DNA from: Neotabrizicola shimadae
Lineage (GTDB): Bacteria; Pseudomonadota; Alphaproteobacteria; Rhodobacterales; Rhodobacteraceae
Assembly: GCF_019623905.1 (NCBI RefSeq)
Contig: NZ_CP069370.1
Span: 3,645,001-3,709,000, forward strand
Direction: 5' to 3'
Length of the DNA stretch: 64,000 nucleotides
Part shown: positions 37,743 through 46,091 of the stretch, one piece after another
Layout: every line of letters begins with the position of its first letter
Numbering within the stretch: the first letter of the stretch is position 1
Notes under the pieces: generated by a model
Told to the model about the DNA's origin: nothing
The model's database searches: none
The model's input: only the letters and a program-made list of their open reading frames with translations
Program-made: the position numbers and the translations under genes

Positions 37743-38048
37743 TCACTCGGAAGGAAGGCTGATCTGCAGTTGGGCAAGCGCTTCAGGCGCGATCTCGTCC
37801 CGAACCTGATCCAGCAAAGCGAGAAGATCATCCTGACGCGGCTGCCCGAATGCCAGCGGATACAGCGCCACTGATCGGTTCAGCCAGGAAAGCCGCGTCT
37901 CTCTTCGGCTGAAGGGAAGCGACAAGATATGACGTTCGACCTTGGTGGGGCCGTCGAGCGCCAAGCAACGCAACTCTTTCCTGCGTCGCGCTGACGACAA
38001 GCCACCCCGAAGACACGGTTCACCCAGAGGGTTTGCCCGAAGGGACAT
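37743..38048 (-). CDS. Hypothetical protein or fragment, 101 residues
   Basis: The C-terminal two thirds look like real protein (VERHILSLPFSRRETRLSWL, then VRDEIAPEALAQLQISLPSE). The first ~28 residues are arginine-rich and less convincing, so the gene may be a truncated remnant. No domain recognised. Confidence 0.35.
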   Translation of the reverse strand: MSLRANPLGEPCLRGGLSSARRRKELRCLALDGPTKVERHILSLPFSRRETRLSWLNRSVALYPLAFGQPRQDDLLALLDQVRDEIAPEALAQLQISLPSE

Positions 38049-38116
38049 CGCGCGATCCGTCGCACGGCTCCGTCCTACACGAGCTTGAGTCTTCGGCGCT
38101 GTTACAGCATAACGTG

Positions 38117-38485
38117 ATGGCCATGCGAAACGCCGCCCCCCTTTTTCGTCGGCTGGTGCTGATGTTTATCCTGACCGCTGCACTGATTGCGACGGGTTTT
38201 GGGCACCGCATGCCTTCGGCGAACGACAGCATGATTGACGCTTTTCTGTTGTCCGGCGGATCACTCGCCGATCTTTGCGGTGATACCGACGGCAACGGCT
38301 TGCCCGACCACGGTGACTGCCCGGCCTGTCACATTGTCGCTTCGGCTGAATTGCCGGACGCTAACCTGACCCTAAATGATGTGGACCTGGCATTTGTTGC
38401 CAAGGTCATCGCCCCAGGCGAGAGCCGTGCCTTGCGGACGGTTCTTGATCCTGCGCGCGGGATGCGCGCGCCCCCTCTGACCTGA
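38117..38485 (+). CDS. DUF2946-like membrane-anchored protein
   Basis: A 122-residue protein with an N-terminal hydrophobic helix (LVLMFILTAALIATGFG) and a CPACH motif in the outward part. Small proteins of this DUF2946 type often sit beside copper genes, as here. The alternative start at 38123 skips two codons. It begins the copper gene run. Confidence 0.6.
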   Translation: MAMRNAAPLFRRLVLMFILTAALIATGFGHRMPSANDSMIDAFLLSGGSLADLCGDTDGNGLPDHGDCPACHIVASAELPDANLTLNDVDLAFVAKVIAPGESRALRTVLDPARGMRAPPLT

Positions 38486-38545
38486 TCGCGTTCTTCAAAC
38501 CGATCAATCCCGGCGCGTGACCGCGCCATAGCTCAGAGGCAAATC

Positions 38546-39103
38546 ATGGCCCGTTTCGCAATCGCGGCCGTCTCCGCACATGTCGCCACACCGGCGCCGG
38601 CCGATATGGCTGTGACCATCCCCTTCGCGGCGGAGATCGGAGGCAAGCCGTTTTCCTGCGCCGAAACCTTTGCCGATCTCGGCAGCACGGCCGCCAAGGC
38701 ACAGGCGGTCGACTTCCGCCTGTTCGTTTCCGAAGCCGCGCTGGTAAAGGCTGACGGTACCCTGCAGCCGATCGCGCTGGAGCAGGATGGGCAGTGGCAG
38801 CTTGAAGGCCTCACCCTACTGGAGTTCGAGGACGCCAGCGGCAACTGCGTCAACGGCACAGCGGGCATCAACACCGCGCTGCGCGGCGCGGTGCCTGATG
38901 GCGACTATACCAGGCTTGTATTCACCATCGGTGAGCCCTTTGCTCAGAACCATGGCGACCCGACCGTTCTGCCCTCGCCCCTGAATATCACTGCGATGCT
39001 CTGGAACTGGCAGAACGGCTACACGTTCACGAGCATCGATCTGGTGCCGAGCGCCATGATGGACCTGCCCGCAGGGACGCAGCCCCTCGTCGCGATGCGC
39101 TAG
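38546..39103 (+). CDS. MbnP-like copper-associated protein, shortened
   Basis: Matches the MbnP family ('metallo-mystery pair' four-Cys proteins): TIPFAAEIGGKPFSCAETF, DFRLFVSEAALVKADG, LLEFEDASGNCVNGTA and PLNITAMLWNWQNGYTFTSID. Known members are secreted proteins near 290 residues. This one has 185, an N-terminus without a clean signal peptide, and lacks the C-terminal region. Its partner follows three bases after the stop. MbnP proteins bind copper through a Trp oxidised by MbnH. Confidence 0.75.
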   Translation: MARFAIAAVSAHVATPAPADMAVTIPFAAEIGGKPFSCAETFADLGSTAAKAQAVDFRLFVSEAALVKADGTLQPIALEQDGQWQLEGLTLLEFEDASGNCVNGTAGINTALRGAVPDGDYTRLVFTIGEPFAQNHGDPTVLPSPLNITAMLWNWQNGYTFTSIDLVPSAMMDLPAGTQPLVAMR

Positions 39104-39106
39104 GCC

Positions 39107-39721
39107 ATGCGATGCTCCGTGATCAGGGCGGCGGCCTGCCTGCCGGCCGGGGCGGACTTTGCCCTTGATGCCAGTTACATCTGGCCGCTGCCCGACTGGA
39201 TGCCGCGCCCGCCCGTGCCCGCCGACAACCCGATGTCGGCGGAGAAAGTGGAGCGTGGCCGCCACCGGTTCGAATGTTGTCACTGCCATTCCGGCGTGCA
39301 ATTCACCGACACCATCCAGACGGCCCTGATGCCCGAGGGTGAGGTCGGCTATCACAACACCGGGCTTCATGCCGACTATTCCGCCAGCGCGCCGGGGCTG
39401 ATCGGGATCACCGGGCGGCCTCAGGACGCGGGCCACTTCCGCACACCCGATCTGCGCAATGTGGCGGTGACGGCCCCCTGCATGCATGACGGGTCGATCC
39501 CCGATCTGAGCGGCGCGATCGGGCATTACGCCAGCGCGGGCCGCGCGGACCATCCCATGAAGGACGGCATGATTCAGGGCTTTCGCGTCAGCGATGCCGA
39601 AATCGCCGACCTGATCGCCTTTCTGGAAGGCCCGACGGATGAGGGGTTCCTCACCGATCCCAGCCTTTCAGACCCCTGGCCGGAAGGGCACCCGGCCCGG
39701 GCACCACGACAGATGCCCTGA
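39107..39721 (+). CDS. MbnH-like diheme peroxidase, internally deleted
   Basis: The C-terminal half of an MbnH/diheme cytochrome c peroxidase is recognisable: PMSAEKVERGRHRF, the heme motif CCHCH (CxxCH), FRTPDLRNVAVTAPCMHDGS and VSDAEIADLIAFLEG. MbnH-type proteins are about 380 residues with two CxxCH motifs; here there are 204 residues and one. The junction at RHRFECCHCH looks like an internal deletion joining the first and second heme domains. The N-terminus also lacks a clear signal peptide. Function doubtful. Confidence 0.7.
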   Translation: MRCSVIRAAACLPAGADFALDASYIWPLPDWMPRPPVPADNPMSAEKVERGRHRFECCHCHSGVQFTDTIQTALMPEGEVGYHNTGLHADYSASAPGLIGITGRPQDAGHFRTPDLRNVAVTAPCMHDGSIPDLSGAIGHYASAGRADHPMKDGMIQGFRVSDAEIADLIAFLEGPTDEGFLTDPSLSDPWPEGHPARAPRQMP

Positions 39722-39745
39722 AGACCCACAGGAAAGGGAACGCGA

Positions 39746-40267
39746 ATGAAACTCTCACTTATCACTGCGGCCGTGCTGTCCATGACCACGACCGGGGCCT
39801 TCGCCCATGCCACGTTCGAGAAGGGCGAAGCGCAGCAGGGCGCGGCCTACAAGGCCGTCCTCCGCGTGCCGCACGGCTGCAACGGCGAGGCTACGCTGAA
39901 GGTCCGGATCCAGATCCCCGAAGGCGTGATCGCGGTGAAGCCGATGCCCAAGGCGGGCTGGACGCTGGAAACCGTGAAGGGTCCCTACGAGAAGGAATAC
40001 GACTACTACGGCTCGAAGCTGAAGGAAGGCGTCAAGGAGATCGTCTGGACGGGCGAGCTGCCCGACGAGTTCTATGACGAGTTCGTCTTCCGTGCCAATA
40101 TCACCGACGCCTTTGCCGTGGGCTCGATGGTCTATTTCCCGACCGTGCAGGAATGCGCCAGTGGTGCCGAGCGCTGGATCGAGATTCCGGCCGAAGGTCA
40201 GGACCCTGATGAACTGGAAGGCCCCGCTCCGGGCGTGAAGGTCATCGAGGCTGGCCACGAGCATTGA
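39746..40267 (+). CDS. YcnI/DUF1775 copper-binding periplasmic protein
   Basis: A 173-residue exported protein with signal peptide MKLSLITAAVLSMTTTGAFA, cut before HATFEKGEAQQGAAYKA. That His becomes the N-terminal metal ligand of the mature protein, as in YcnI. The conserved core LRVPHGCNGEATLKVRIQIPEG belongs to DUF1775. The C-terminus ends in GHEH, a further possible metal site. It precedes the CopC-CopD fusion, the usual partner. Confidence 0.88.
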   Translation: MKLSLITAAVLSMTTTGAFAHATFEKGEAQQGAAYKAVLRVPHGCNGEATLKVRIQIPEGVIAVKPMPKAGWTLETVKGPYEKEYDYYGSKLKEGVKEIVWTGELPDEFYDEFVFRANITDAFAVGSMVYFPTVQECASGAERWIEIPAEGQDPDELEGPAPGVKVIEAGHEH

Positions 40268-40355
40268 GGTTTCCCGCGGCCTTGAGTGGAGAGGCGTCCT
40301 GCTATCCTGCAAGGCCGCGCCTTGGCCCTTCATTCCGGGGGGTTTAGGTTGACTC

Positions 40356-40391
40356 CTCCTGCCGGGCTTACCTACCGGCAGGAGCCCTTTT
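40356..40391 (+). terminator. Hairpin with T-run between ycnI and copCD
   Basis: CTCCTGCCGG and CCGGCAGGAG form a 10-bp perfect stem around a 9-nt loop, followed by CCCTTTT. It lies between the YcnI and CopCD genes and may be a terminator or partial attenuator; transcription of the downstream operon then needs read-through or its own promoter. Confidence 0.65.
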
Positions 40392-40419
40392 GAAAGAAAG
40401 TGATGTGGGAAGGGCTCGC

Positions 40420-41985
40420 ATGTCCACGATGATCCGATCTGTCGGTCGTCTCGCCTTGGCCGCGTTCCTTTTGTCCCTTCTCTTCAGCATGCCAGCGCTT
40501 GCCCATGCCGAGTTTCGCGGCAGTGAGCCGGCGCAGGACAGTGTGCTGGTCGCCATGCCTGCCGCGGTCAGCCTGCGATTTTCGGAACAGGTCGGGGTTC
40601 TGGTGCTGGAATGGCGTCTGCCGGATGGCAGCCTGCACCCCGCCACAGGCGAGGCGGGCGCCGACGTGCTGACGGTTCAGCCGCCGCAGGACGCGGGGCG
40701 CGGCACCTATGTGCTGCGCTGGCGCGTCGCCTCGGCCGACGGGCATCCGGTGGGCGGGTCGCTTGTCTTCTCGGTCGGCGAGGTCACAGGCGCTGCGCCG
40801 GACGTGCAGTCAGAGCCGGGGTCGGTCCCGGCGGTTCTGGCGCGTGCGGCCTTTGTGCTGGCGCTTGTGCTGTCGGTCGGGGCGGCGGTGTTTCATCATG
40901 CGGTGGCACCGCTTTCTGCACGGTTCGCGCATCTGCAGTCCTTGATCGCAGGTCTCGTATTGCCGCTGGGTGGGCTCTGGATCGCTGTCGAGGGGGCAGA
41001 GCGGTTGGGGAGAGGGACTGAAGCCATCTTTTCTGCAGCTGCGATGACGGCAGGGTTGCAAAGCCCTGTCCTCTTCACGGTCATTCTTGCGGCCCTTGCA
41101 GCCCCTCTTGTCTACGGGGCGCTGCAGGCCGGATCGCAATGGGCCGCCGCCTTGGCGCTGGGACTTGCGGCCCTGTCTTTCGCCGTCTCGGGCCATGCCC
41201 TTTCCGCCCCGGGCGGGGTGGCGCCGTTGCTGACGGCCCTGCATGCTGGCGCGATCATCCTGTGGGTGGGGGGCCTTTGGCCTCTGGCTTTTGCAGTGCA
41301 GGGAGCGGATCGCCTGATGGTTCTGCGCCGGTTCTCGGGCGTGGCCCTCCCGGCCGTGGTGGTCCTGATCGGGTCCGGCGTTGCGCTGGCGCTGCTGCAT
41401 CGGGGCAGTGCGGGGCTTCTGTCGTCTGACTGGGCGCGGCTTCTGGCGGTAAAGCTTGCGCTGGTGGCGGGGATGCTGGCGCTAGCGCTGTGGCACCGCC
41501 TGCGCGCGATGCCGCGCCTTGCGTCGGGAACCGAGGTTCCCGTGCGGCGCAGCGTGGCGGTCGAGGCGGGGTTGGGGATGGCCGTCCTGATGCTGGCCAT
41601 GGGCTTCCGCCTTGCGCCCCCGCCGTCGGCAGCCGCGACCTTGCCCGATCCGGTGGCGATCCACATCCACACTGTCCAGGCGATGGTGGATCTGGCCGCG
41701 ACCGCACCCTTTCCCGGCACGACGGGGTTCCGCCTTGGCATCGCTGATGCCGATTTCATCCCTTTCGATCCGCAGGAAGTCACCCTCAGCCTGACGGATA
41801 AGGAGGCTGGGATCGGACCGCTGTCTGCCCCGGCTGTCCGGATGGGTCCGGGGCTGTGGGAGGTTGAACCGATGACACTGCCGACGCCCGGCCCGTGGGA
41901 GGTGCGGATCACGCTTCTGGTCACTGATTTCGAGCAGTTCCGTTTGACGGGCACCTTGCCCGCCCCGCCTGAGCAAAGCCCATGA
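40420..41985 (+). CDS. CopC-CopD fusion, copper resistance/uptake protein
   Basis: A 521-residue protein. The signal peptide ends ALAHAEF, exposing the N-terminal His copper ligand of a CopC domain (residues ~30-125; ADGHPVGGSLVFSVG). A CopD membrane domain with eight predicted helices follows, including GHALSAPGG and LTALHAGAIILWVGG with its conserved His. A C-terminal beta-rich soluble domain after residue ~420 resembles the extra domain of YcnJ. It most likely moves copper across the inner membrane. ATG 40420 follows GGGAAGGG. Confidence 0.85.
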   Translation: MSTMIRSVGRLALAAFLLSLLFSMPALAHAEFRGSEPAQDSVLVAMPAAVSLRFSEQVGVLVLEWRLPDGSLHPATGEAGADVLTVQPPQDAGRGTYVLRWRVASADGHPVGGSLVFSVGEVTGAAPDVQSEPGSVPAVLARAAFVLALVLSVGAAVFHHAVAPLSARFAHLQSLIAGLVLPLGGLWIAVEGAERLGRGTEAIFSAAAMTAGLQSPVLFTVILAALAAPLVYGALQAGSQWAAALALGLAALSFAVSGHALSAPGGVAPLLTALHAGAIILWVGGLWPLAFAVQGADRLMVLRRFSGVALPAVVVLIGSGVALALLHRGSAGLLSSDWARLLAVKLALVAGMLALALWHRLRAMPRLASGTEVPVRRSVAVEAGLGMAVLMLAMGFRLAPPPSAAATLPDPVAIHIHTVQAMVDLAATAPFPGTTGFRLGIADADFIPFDPQEVTLSLTDKEAGIGPLSAPAVRMGPGLWEVEPMTLPTPGPWEVRITLLVTDFEQFRLTGTLPAPPEQSP

Positions 41986-42482
41986 CAGATGAACGCAAAC
42001 GCGAGGGCGACGTCGCCCTGACCTTCGACCCGGGCCATGTCTTGGACGGGACCGTCGCCTTCATCGGCCATCTGTCGACACCCTGGCAGCAAGGGCACTG
42101 CCCCAAGAACCTGACCGAGGCGCGCAGTCTGGGCGGGCCGTTCCATGCTCATGTCAAGCAAGCCTATCGCGACGGGCTGGCGGGGCTTGGCGTGGGGGCG
42201 CCGGTCATCCTTCTTTACTGGATGGGATCGGCGCGGCGGGACCTGATCCTGCAGGCCCCCGCGCACAAGCCCGCCCCGACGGGAACCTTCGCGCTGCGCT
42301 CGCCCGCCCGGCCGAACCCGATTGCCCTGGCGGTTGTCAGGCTTTTGGCCATCGATGCGGCGGCGGGTGTCCTGACGATCGACTCCTGCGATGCCTTCGA
42401 CGGCACGCCGCTGATCGACATCAAACCCTGGCTGCCCGGGGTCGACCTGCCGCCCGGCTTTGCCGTCGGGTCCACCGCATGA
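41982..42482 (+). CDS. trmO: TrmO/TsaA-like tRNA t6A methyltransferase
   Basis: A 166-residue beta-barrel SAM-dependent enzyme (TrmO, YaeB/TsaA family) that methylates t6A37 of certain tRNAs. Family signatures are GTFALRSPARPNPIALAVVRL and CDAFDGTPLIDIKPWLPGVD. It overlaps the CopCD stop by 4 bp and the response regulator start by 4 bp, so a housekeeping-type tRNA enzyme is locked inside a copper/respiration operon. Confidence 0.8.
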   Translation: MTDERKREGDVALTFDPGHVLDGTVAFIGHLSTPWQQGHCPKNLTEARSLGGPFHAHVKQAYRDGLAGLGVGAPVILLYWMGSARRDLILQAPAHKPAPTGTFALRSPARPNPIALAVVRLLAIDAAAGVLTIDSCDAFDGTPLIDIKPWLPGVDLPPGFAVGSTA

Positions 42483-43018
42483 CTGAGGCCCGACATATCC
42501 TGATCGTCGAGGACGACCCGAGGCTTCTTCAGACGCTGGCCGAAAGCTTTGCCCGGCGCGGCCATCGGGTCACCACGGCGGCCAGCGTGGACGAGGCGCT
42601 GCGCCGCGCGCGCGGCGCCATGCCCAGCCATGCGGTGGTCGATCTGAAACTGGCCGAGGGCAGTGGGCTGGATGTGGTGGCGCATCTGGCGGCCCTGCAA
42701 CCGCCCCCCCGGATCGTGGTGCTGACGGGCTTTGCCTCGATCGCCACCACGGTCGAGGCGATCAAGCTAGGGGCGGTTCATTACCTCGCCAAACCCGCCA
42801 CCGTGCGTGAGATCGAGGCCGCATTCGACCATGTCGCCGGGCGCGAGATGCCGCAGATCGATGGAGGGCCGCGTGTCTCGGCGCTGAAGACCCAGGAATG
42901 GGAGATGATCCAGCAGACGCTGGCCGCGACGGATTTCAACATCTCGGAGGCAGCCCGCAGGCTGGGCATGCACCGCCGGACCCTTGCGCGCAAGCTGGCC
43001 AAGCAGCCTATCCGATGA
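42479..43018 (+). CDS. Response regulator, RegA/PrrA/ActR type
   Basis: A 179-residue regulator with a receiver domain (phospho-acceptor Asp in VVDLKLAEGSG, conserved Lys in LAKPAT) and a Fis-type HTH (NISEAARRLGMHRRTLARKL). RegA-type regulators carry almost this HTH. The protein is slightly shorter and more diverged than canonical RegA, which is usually encoded next to senC. It overlaps trmO and precedes its sensor kinase. Likely target: the neighbouring cytochrome bd genes. Confidence 0.85.
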   Translation: MTEARHILIVEDDPRLLQTLAESFARRGHRVTTAASVDEALRRARGAMPSHAVVDLKLAEGSGLDVVAHLAALQPPPRIVVLTGFASIATTVEAIKLGAVHYLAKPATVREIEAAFDHVAGREMPQIDGGPRVSALKTQEWEMIQQTLAATDFNISEAARRLGMHRRTLARKLAKQPIR

Positions 43019-43159
43019 GCGGGGTTGTTCGCATGGCCGCGAGGCGCGGCGGATCTGGCGCGCGGGGCAGCTTGATCCCGATCATGGCGGTGCGAGGTGC
43101 GGACGGCAGGAATGGCCGGGTGCAGCCCCCGCGCGCTGCACGGTGAGAAGGACCGCTTT

Positions 43160-44452
43160 ATGCCCGAAAGCCAGACCCAATCCATCCGCAGACGCGCCGA
43201 GGTTCTGAACCTTCAACTCTTGGTCTGGCTGCGATGGTTTGCCGTTGCGGGCATGCTGACGGCGGTCTTCTTCGCGCATGTCCTGTTGAAGATCACGCTT
43301 CCCCTTTGGGAGATCGGCGTCCTGCTTGCCTTTCTGGTCGCGCTGAATCTGGTTGCGGCGTGGCGTCTCCGTCGGCCGCGGGGTGGTCTGGCACGGGCGG
43401 TGCTGGCAGATCTTCTGGTCGATGTCGGCGCCTTGACCATCCTTCTCTATCTGACCGGAGGTGCGCAGAACCCGTTTACGGGCATGTTCATCCTGCAGGC
43501 CATCGTCGCGGCCTTCCTGTTGCCGCCCCTGCAGGCCGGGATCATCTTCGTCGCAACGGTCGCGGCGCAGCTTTGGCTTCTGGGCCACGGCCTGCCCATC
43601 GACATCCCCATGTCGCACAGCCATGCCGGGCCGACCATGTCCGACATCCACTTGCAGGGGATGTTCCTCAGCTTCTTCTTCAGTGCGGCGCTGGCGGTGC
43701 TGTTCATCCTTGGCATCCGCGACAACCTGCGCCAGCGGGACGCGCGGCTGGACCGGATTGCCCGGCAGATCGAGGAGGAAAAGGTCGTGATGCGGCTTGG
43801 CCTTCTGGCCGGAACGGCCGCGCATGACATCAGCACGCCGCTGACCAATCTGGCGGTGATCCTTGACGACTGGCTGGACCTTGGCCTGCCCGATGAAGCC
43901 GAGCAAAGGCGCCAGATCGCGCTGATGCAAGAGGCCGTCTCGACCTGCCGCGAAAGCCTGACGCAGATGCTGGCGATGGGAGGACGCGGCCGGATCGAGG
44001 CTGCCCATGCGGCCGATCCAATGGCGCTTGTCCGCGAGGTGGGCGGCGCCTGGCAGGCCCGCTACCCCGAGATCGGCATCACCTACCGCAACCAGAGGAC
44101 GGGATCGGGCATGATTCTTGCCGACCTTCTGTTGACAAGGTCGCTCGCGAACCTTCTGGACAACGCGCGCGAGGCAGGGGCCCGCACCATCACGCTGATT
44201 GCCGAGGATGACGGAGCAGGCATCGTGCTGCGCATCCGCGATGACGGGTCGGGCTTTCCCGACACGGTCTTGCAAGGCATCGTCCCGCCGGTGCCTGACA
44301 GGGCCGCGCCGGACGGGTCGCACGGGTTGGGGCTGTTCCTCGTCCGCTCGGCCCTGCGTCGGATGGGCGGCGCCTTGCGGCTGTCGAACCGGCCCGAAGG
44401 CGGGGCCGAGGTCAGCGTCCTGCTGCCCCGGGTCATTCATGCGGGCAGCTGA
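43160..44452 (+). CDS. Sensor histidine kinase, RegB/PrrB type
   Basis: A 430-residue membrane kinase with six N-terminal helices. Between helices 3 and 4 it has the GGAQNPF heptapeptide, equivalent to the quinone-sensing GGxxNPF of RegB. The H-box is AGTAAHDISTPLTN. Forty-one residues after the His is Cys in VSTCRESL, at the place of the redox-active Cys of RegB. The ATPase domain has NLLDNAREAG and GSHGLGLFLV. ATG 43160 was chosen because of the family-like N-terminus. The stop overlaps cydD by 14 bp. Confidence 0.88.
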   Translation: MPESQTQSIRRRAEVLNLQLLVWLRWFAVAGMLTAVFFAHVLLKITLPLWEIGVLLAFLVALNLVAAWRLRRPRGGLARAVLADLLVDVGALTILLYLTGGAQNPFTGMFILQAIVAAFLLPPLQAGIIFVATVAAQLWLLGHGLPIDIPMSHSHAGPTMSDIHLQGMFLSFFFSAALAVLFILGIRDNLRQRDARLDRIARQIEEEKVVMRLGLLAGTAAHDISTPLTNLAVILDDWLDLGLPDEAEQRRQIALMQEAVSTCRESLTQMLAMGGRGRIEAAHAADPMALVREVGGAWQARYPEIGITYRNQRTGSGMILADLLLTRSLANLLDNAREAGARTITLIAEDDGAGIVLRIRDDGSGFPDTVLQGIVPPVPDRAAPDGSHGLGLFLVRSALRRMGGALRLSNRPEGGAEVSVLLPRVIHAGS

Positions 44453-46091
44453 GGCGCAGGGGGCGCTTGCCCTGATCCTGTCGCGCGAGGCCCGGCTGTC
44501 GCGGGGGGCGGCGGTCCTTTCGGTCGCAGGATCGGCGCTGTGGATCGCGCAGGCGGCGGTGATCGCCGCAGCTATCGTGCAACTGATGGGGCAGGGGGGG
44601 CTTGCGCCACTGCCGGCAGCCATCCTGCTGTTCGGTCTTGCCGCGCTGCGGGCGGGGGTCGAGGCTGTGGCGCAGCGCCTGACCCAATCCCTGTCGGCGC
44701 GGGTCGGGCAGGGCTTGCGTGCGCGGCTTGCCGCCCATGTCCTGCGTCTGTCGCCTGCCGGACAGGACGAGGATCACGCGGGGCTTGCAAGCCTTGCGGG
44801 CGAGGGGATTGCGCAGATCGGCCCCTGGGTCGAACGCTATCGCCCGGCCCGCCTGCGGGTCATGGTGCTGTCGCCTCTGATCCTGGTCCTGACGCTGACG
44901 CAGTCCTGGGCGGCGGGGCTGGCGCTGGCGCTGACGGGCCCGCTGATCCCGGTGTTCATGGCGCTGGTGGGCTGGGCCGCCGAGGCGGCATCGCGCCGCC
45001 ATCTGGTGAAACAGGGGGCGCTGAACCGCCTGCTCCTCGACCGGATCGCCGCGCTGATCGACCTGCGCCTGCTGGGGGCCGTGGCGCGCGCGCGGGATGA
45101 TCTGGCGCGGCAGTCGGCCGATCTGCACCAGCACAGCATGGCGGTGCTGCGGCTGGCCTTCCTGTCCTCGGCGGTGCTGGAGTTCTTTGCAGCTCTGGGT
45201 GTGGCGCTGGTCGCGGTGCATGTCGGCCTGTCGCTGCTGGGGCTGATCGACTGGGGCGCCTGGGGGGCGGGGCTTTCGCCCTTTGGCGGCATCTTCGTCC
45301 TGCTGATCGCACCGGATTTCTATCAGCCGCTGCGCGACCTCGCCGCCACCTGGCACGACCGCGCCAATGCCGAGGCCGCGGCGGCTGCGGTGGACCGTGA
45401 ACTGGCCCGTGGCGATCTGATCCTTGGCGCGGGCGGCGCTGGCGCGCCTGTGGCGGGCAGTCTGGTCTGGCGCGGCCTTGGCGTCACCCGGGCGGACCAG
45501 CGCATCGGCTTTCCGGACGGCACCCTTGCCCCGGGTGAGGCCGTGGCCCTGACCGGCGCCAGCGGCACGGGCAAGACCACGCTTCTGCTGGCGCTGGCCG
45601 GCCTGCTGCGCGCGGGCGGAGAGGTTCGCCAAGGCGACCGGTCGCTTGACGACGCGACGGCCGACACCTTTCGCGCGGGCTTGTGCCTGATCCCGCAGGT
45701 GCCGCGCTTTCCCGATCTGCCGCTGTCTGAATGGCTCGACCCTGGCGGCCGGGCGGACCCGTCCGCAGTGGCGGCGGCGCTGTGCATGCTCGGGGTCGAT
45801 GCGGCTGTCGCGGCCCTGCCGGATGGATTGCAGACACGGCTGGGCGAAACCGGCGGCGGCGTGTCGGGCGGAGAAGCGCGGCGGCTGCTTGTCGCCCGCG
45901 CGCTGATCGCGCAGCCCGCGATCGTTCTGGCCGATGAGCCGACGGCCGATCTGGACGCGGACACAGCCGCAGCCGTGACAGGTGCGCTTTTCTCCCTGCG
46001 GGGACAGGGGACGGCGCTTCTGGTGGCGACGCACGACACCGCACTGATCGCGCGGATGGACCGGGCGATCCGGCTGGAGGCAGGCGCATGA
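44439..46091 (+). CDS. cydD: Thiol reductant ABC exporter subunit CydD
   Basis: A 550-residue half transporter: six-helix membrane domain, then an ATPase with Walker A GASGTGKT, signature VSGGEARR and Walker B IVLADEPTADLD. CydD pairs with CydC to export glutathione/cysteine (or to move heme) for assembly of cytochrome bd. The start lies inside the 3' end of the kinase gene. An ATGA overlap joins it to cydC. Confidence 0.88.
   Translation: MRAAEAQGALALILSREARLSRGAAVLSVAGSALWIAQAAVIAAAIVQLMGQGGLAPLPAAILLFGLAALRAGVEAVAQRLTQSLSARVGQGLRARLAAHVLRLSPAGQDEDHAGLASLAGEGIAQIGPWVERYRPARLRVMVLSPLILVLTLTQSWAAGLALALTGPLIPVFMALVGWAAEAASRRHLVKQGALNRLLLDRIAALIDLRLLGAVARARDDLARQSADLHQHSMAVLRLAFLSSAVLEFFAALGVALVAVHVGLSLLGLIDWGAWGAGLSPFGGIFVLLIAPDFYQPLRDLAATWHDRANAEAAAAAVDRELARGDLILGAGGAGAPVAGSLVWRGLGVTRADQRIGFPDGTLAPGEAVALTGASGTGKTTLLLALAGLLRAGGEVRQGDRSLDDATADTFRAGLCLIPQVPRFPDLPLSEWLDPGGRADPSAVAAALCMLGVDAAVAALPDGLQTRLGETGGGVSGGEARRLLVARALIAQPAIVLADEPTADLDADTAAAVTGALFSLRGQGTALLVATHDTALIARMDRAIRLEAGA

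Noticed and set aside
37743-38048. Possible conserved regulatory or sensor protein at the island's right edge
   Set aside because: Only a weak coding impression; kept as a low-confidence hypothetical without function.
43082-46034. Long minus-strand frames opposite the RegB-like and CydD genes
   Set aside because: Composition is that of antisense high-GC coding DNA and there is no plausible start or domain.
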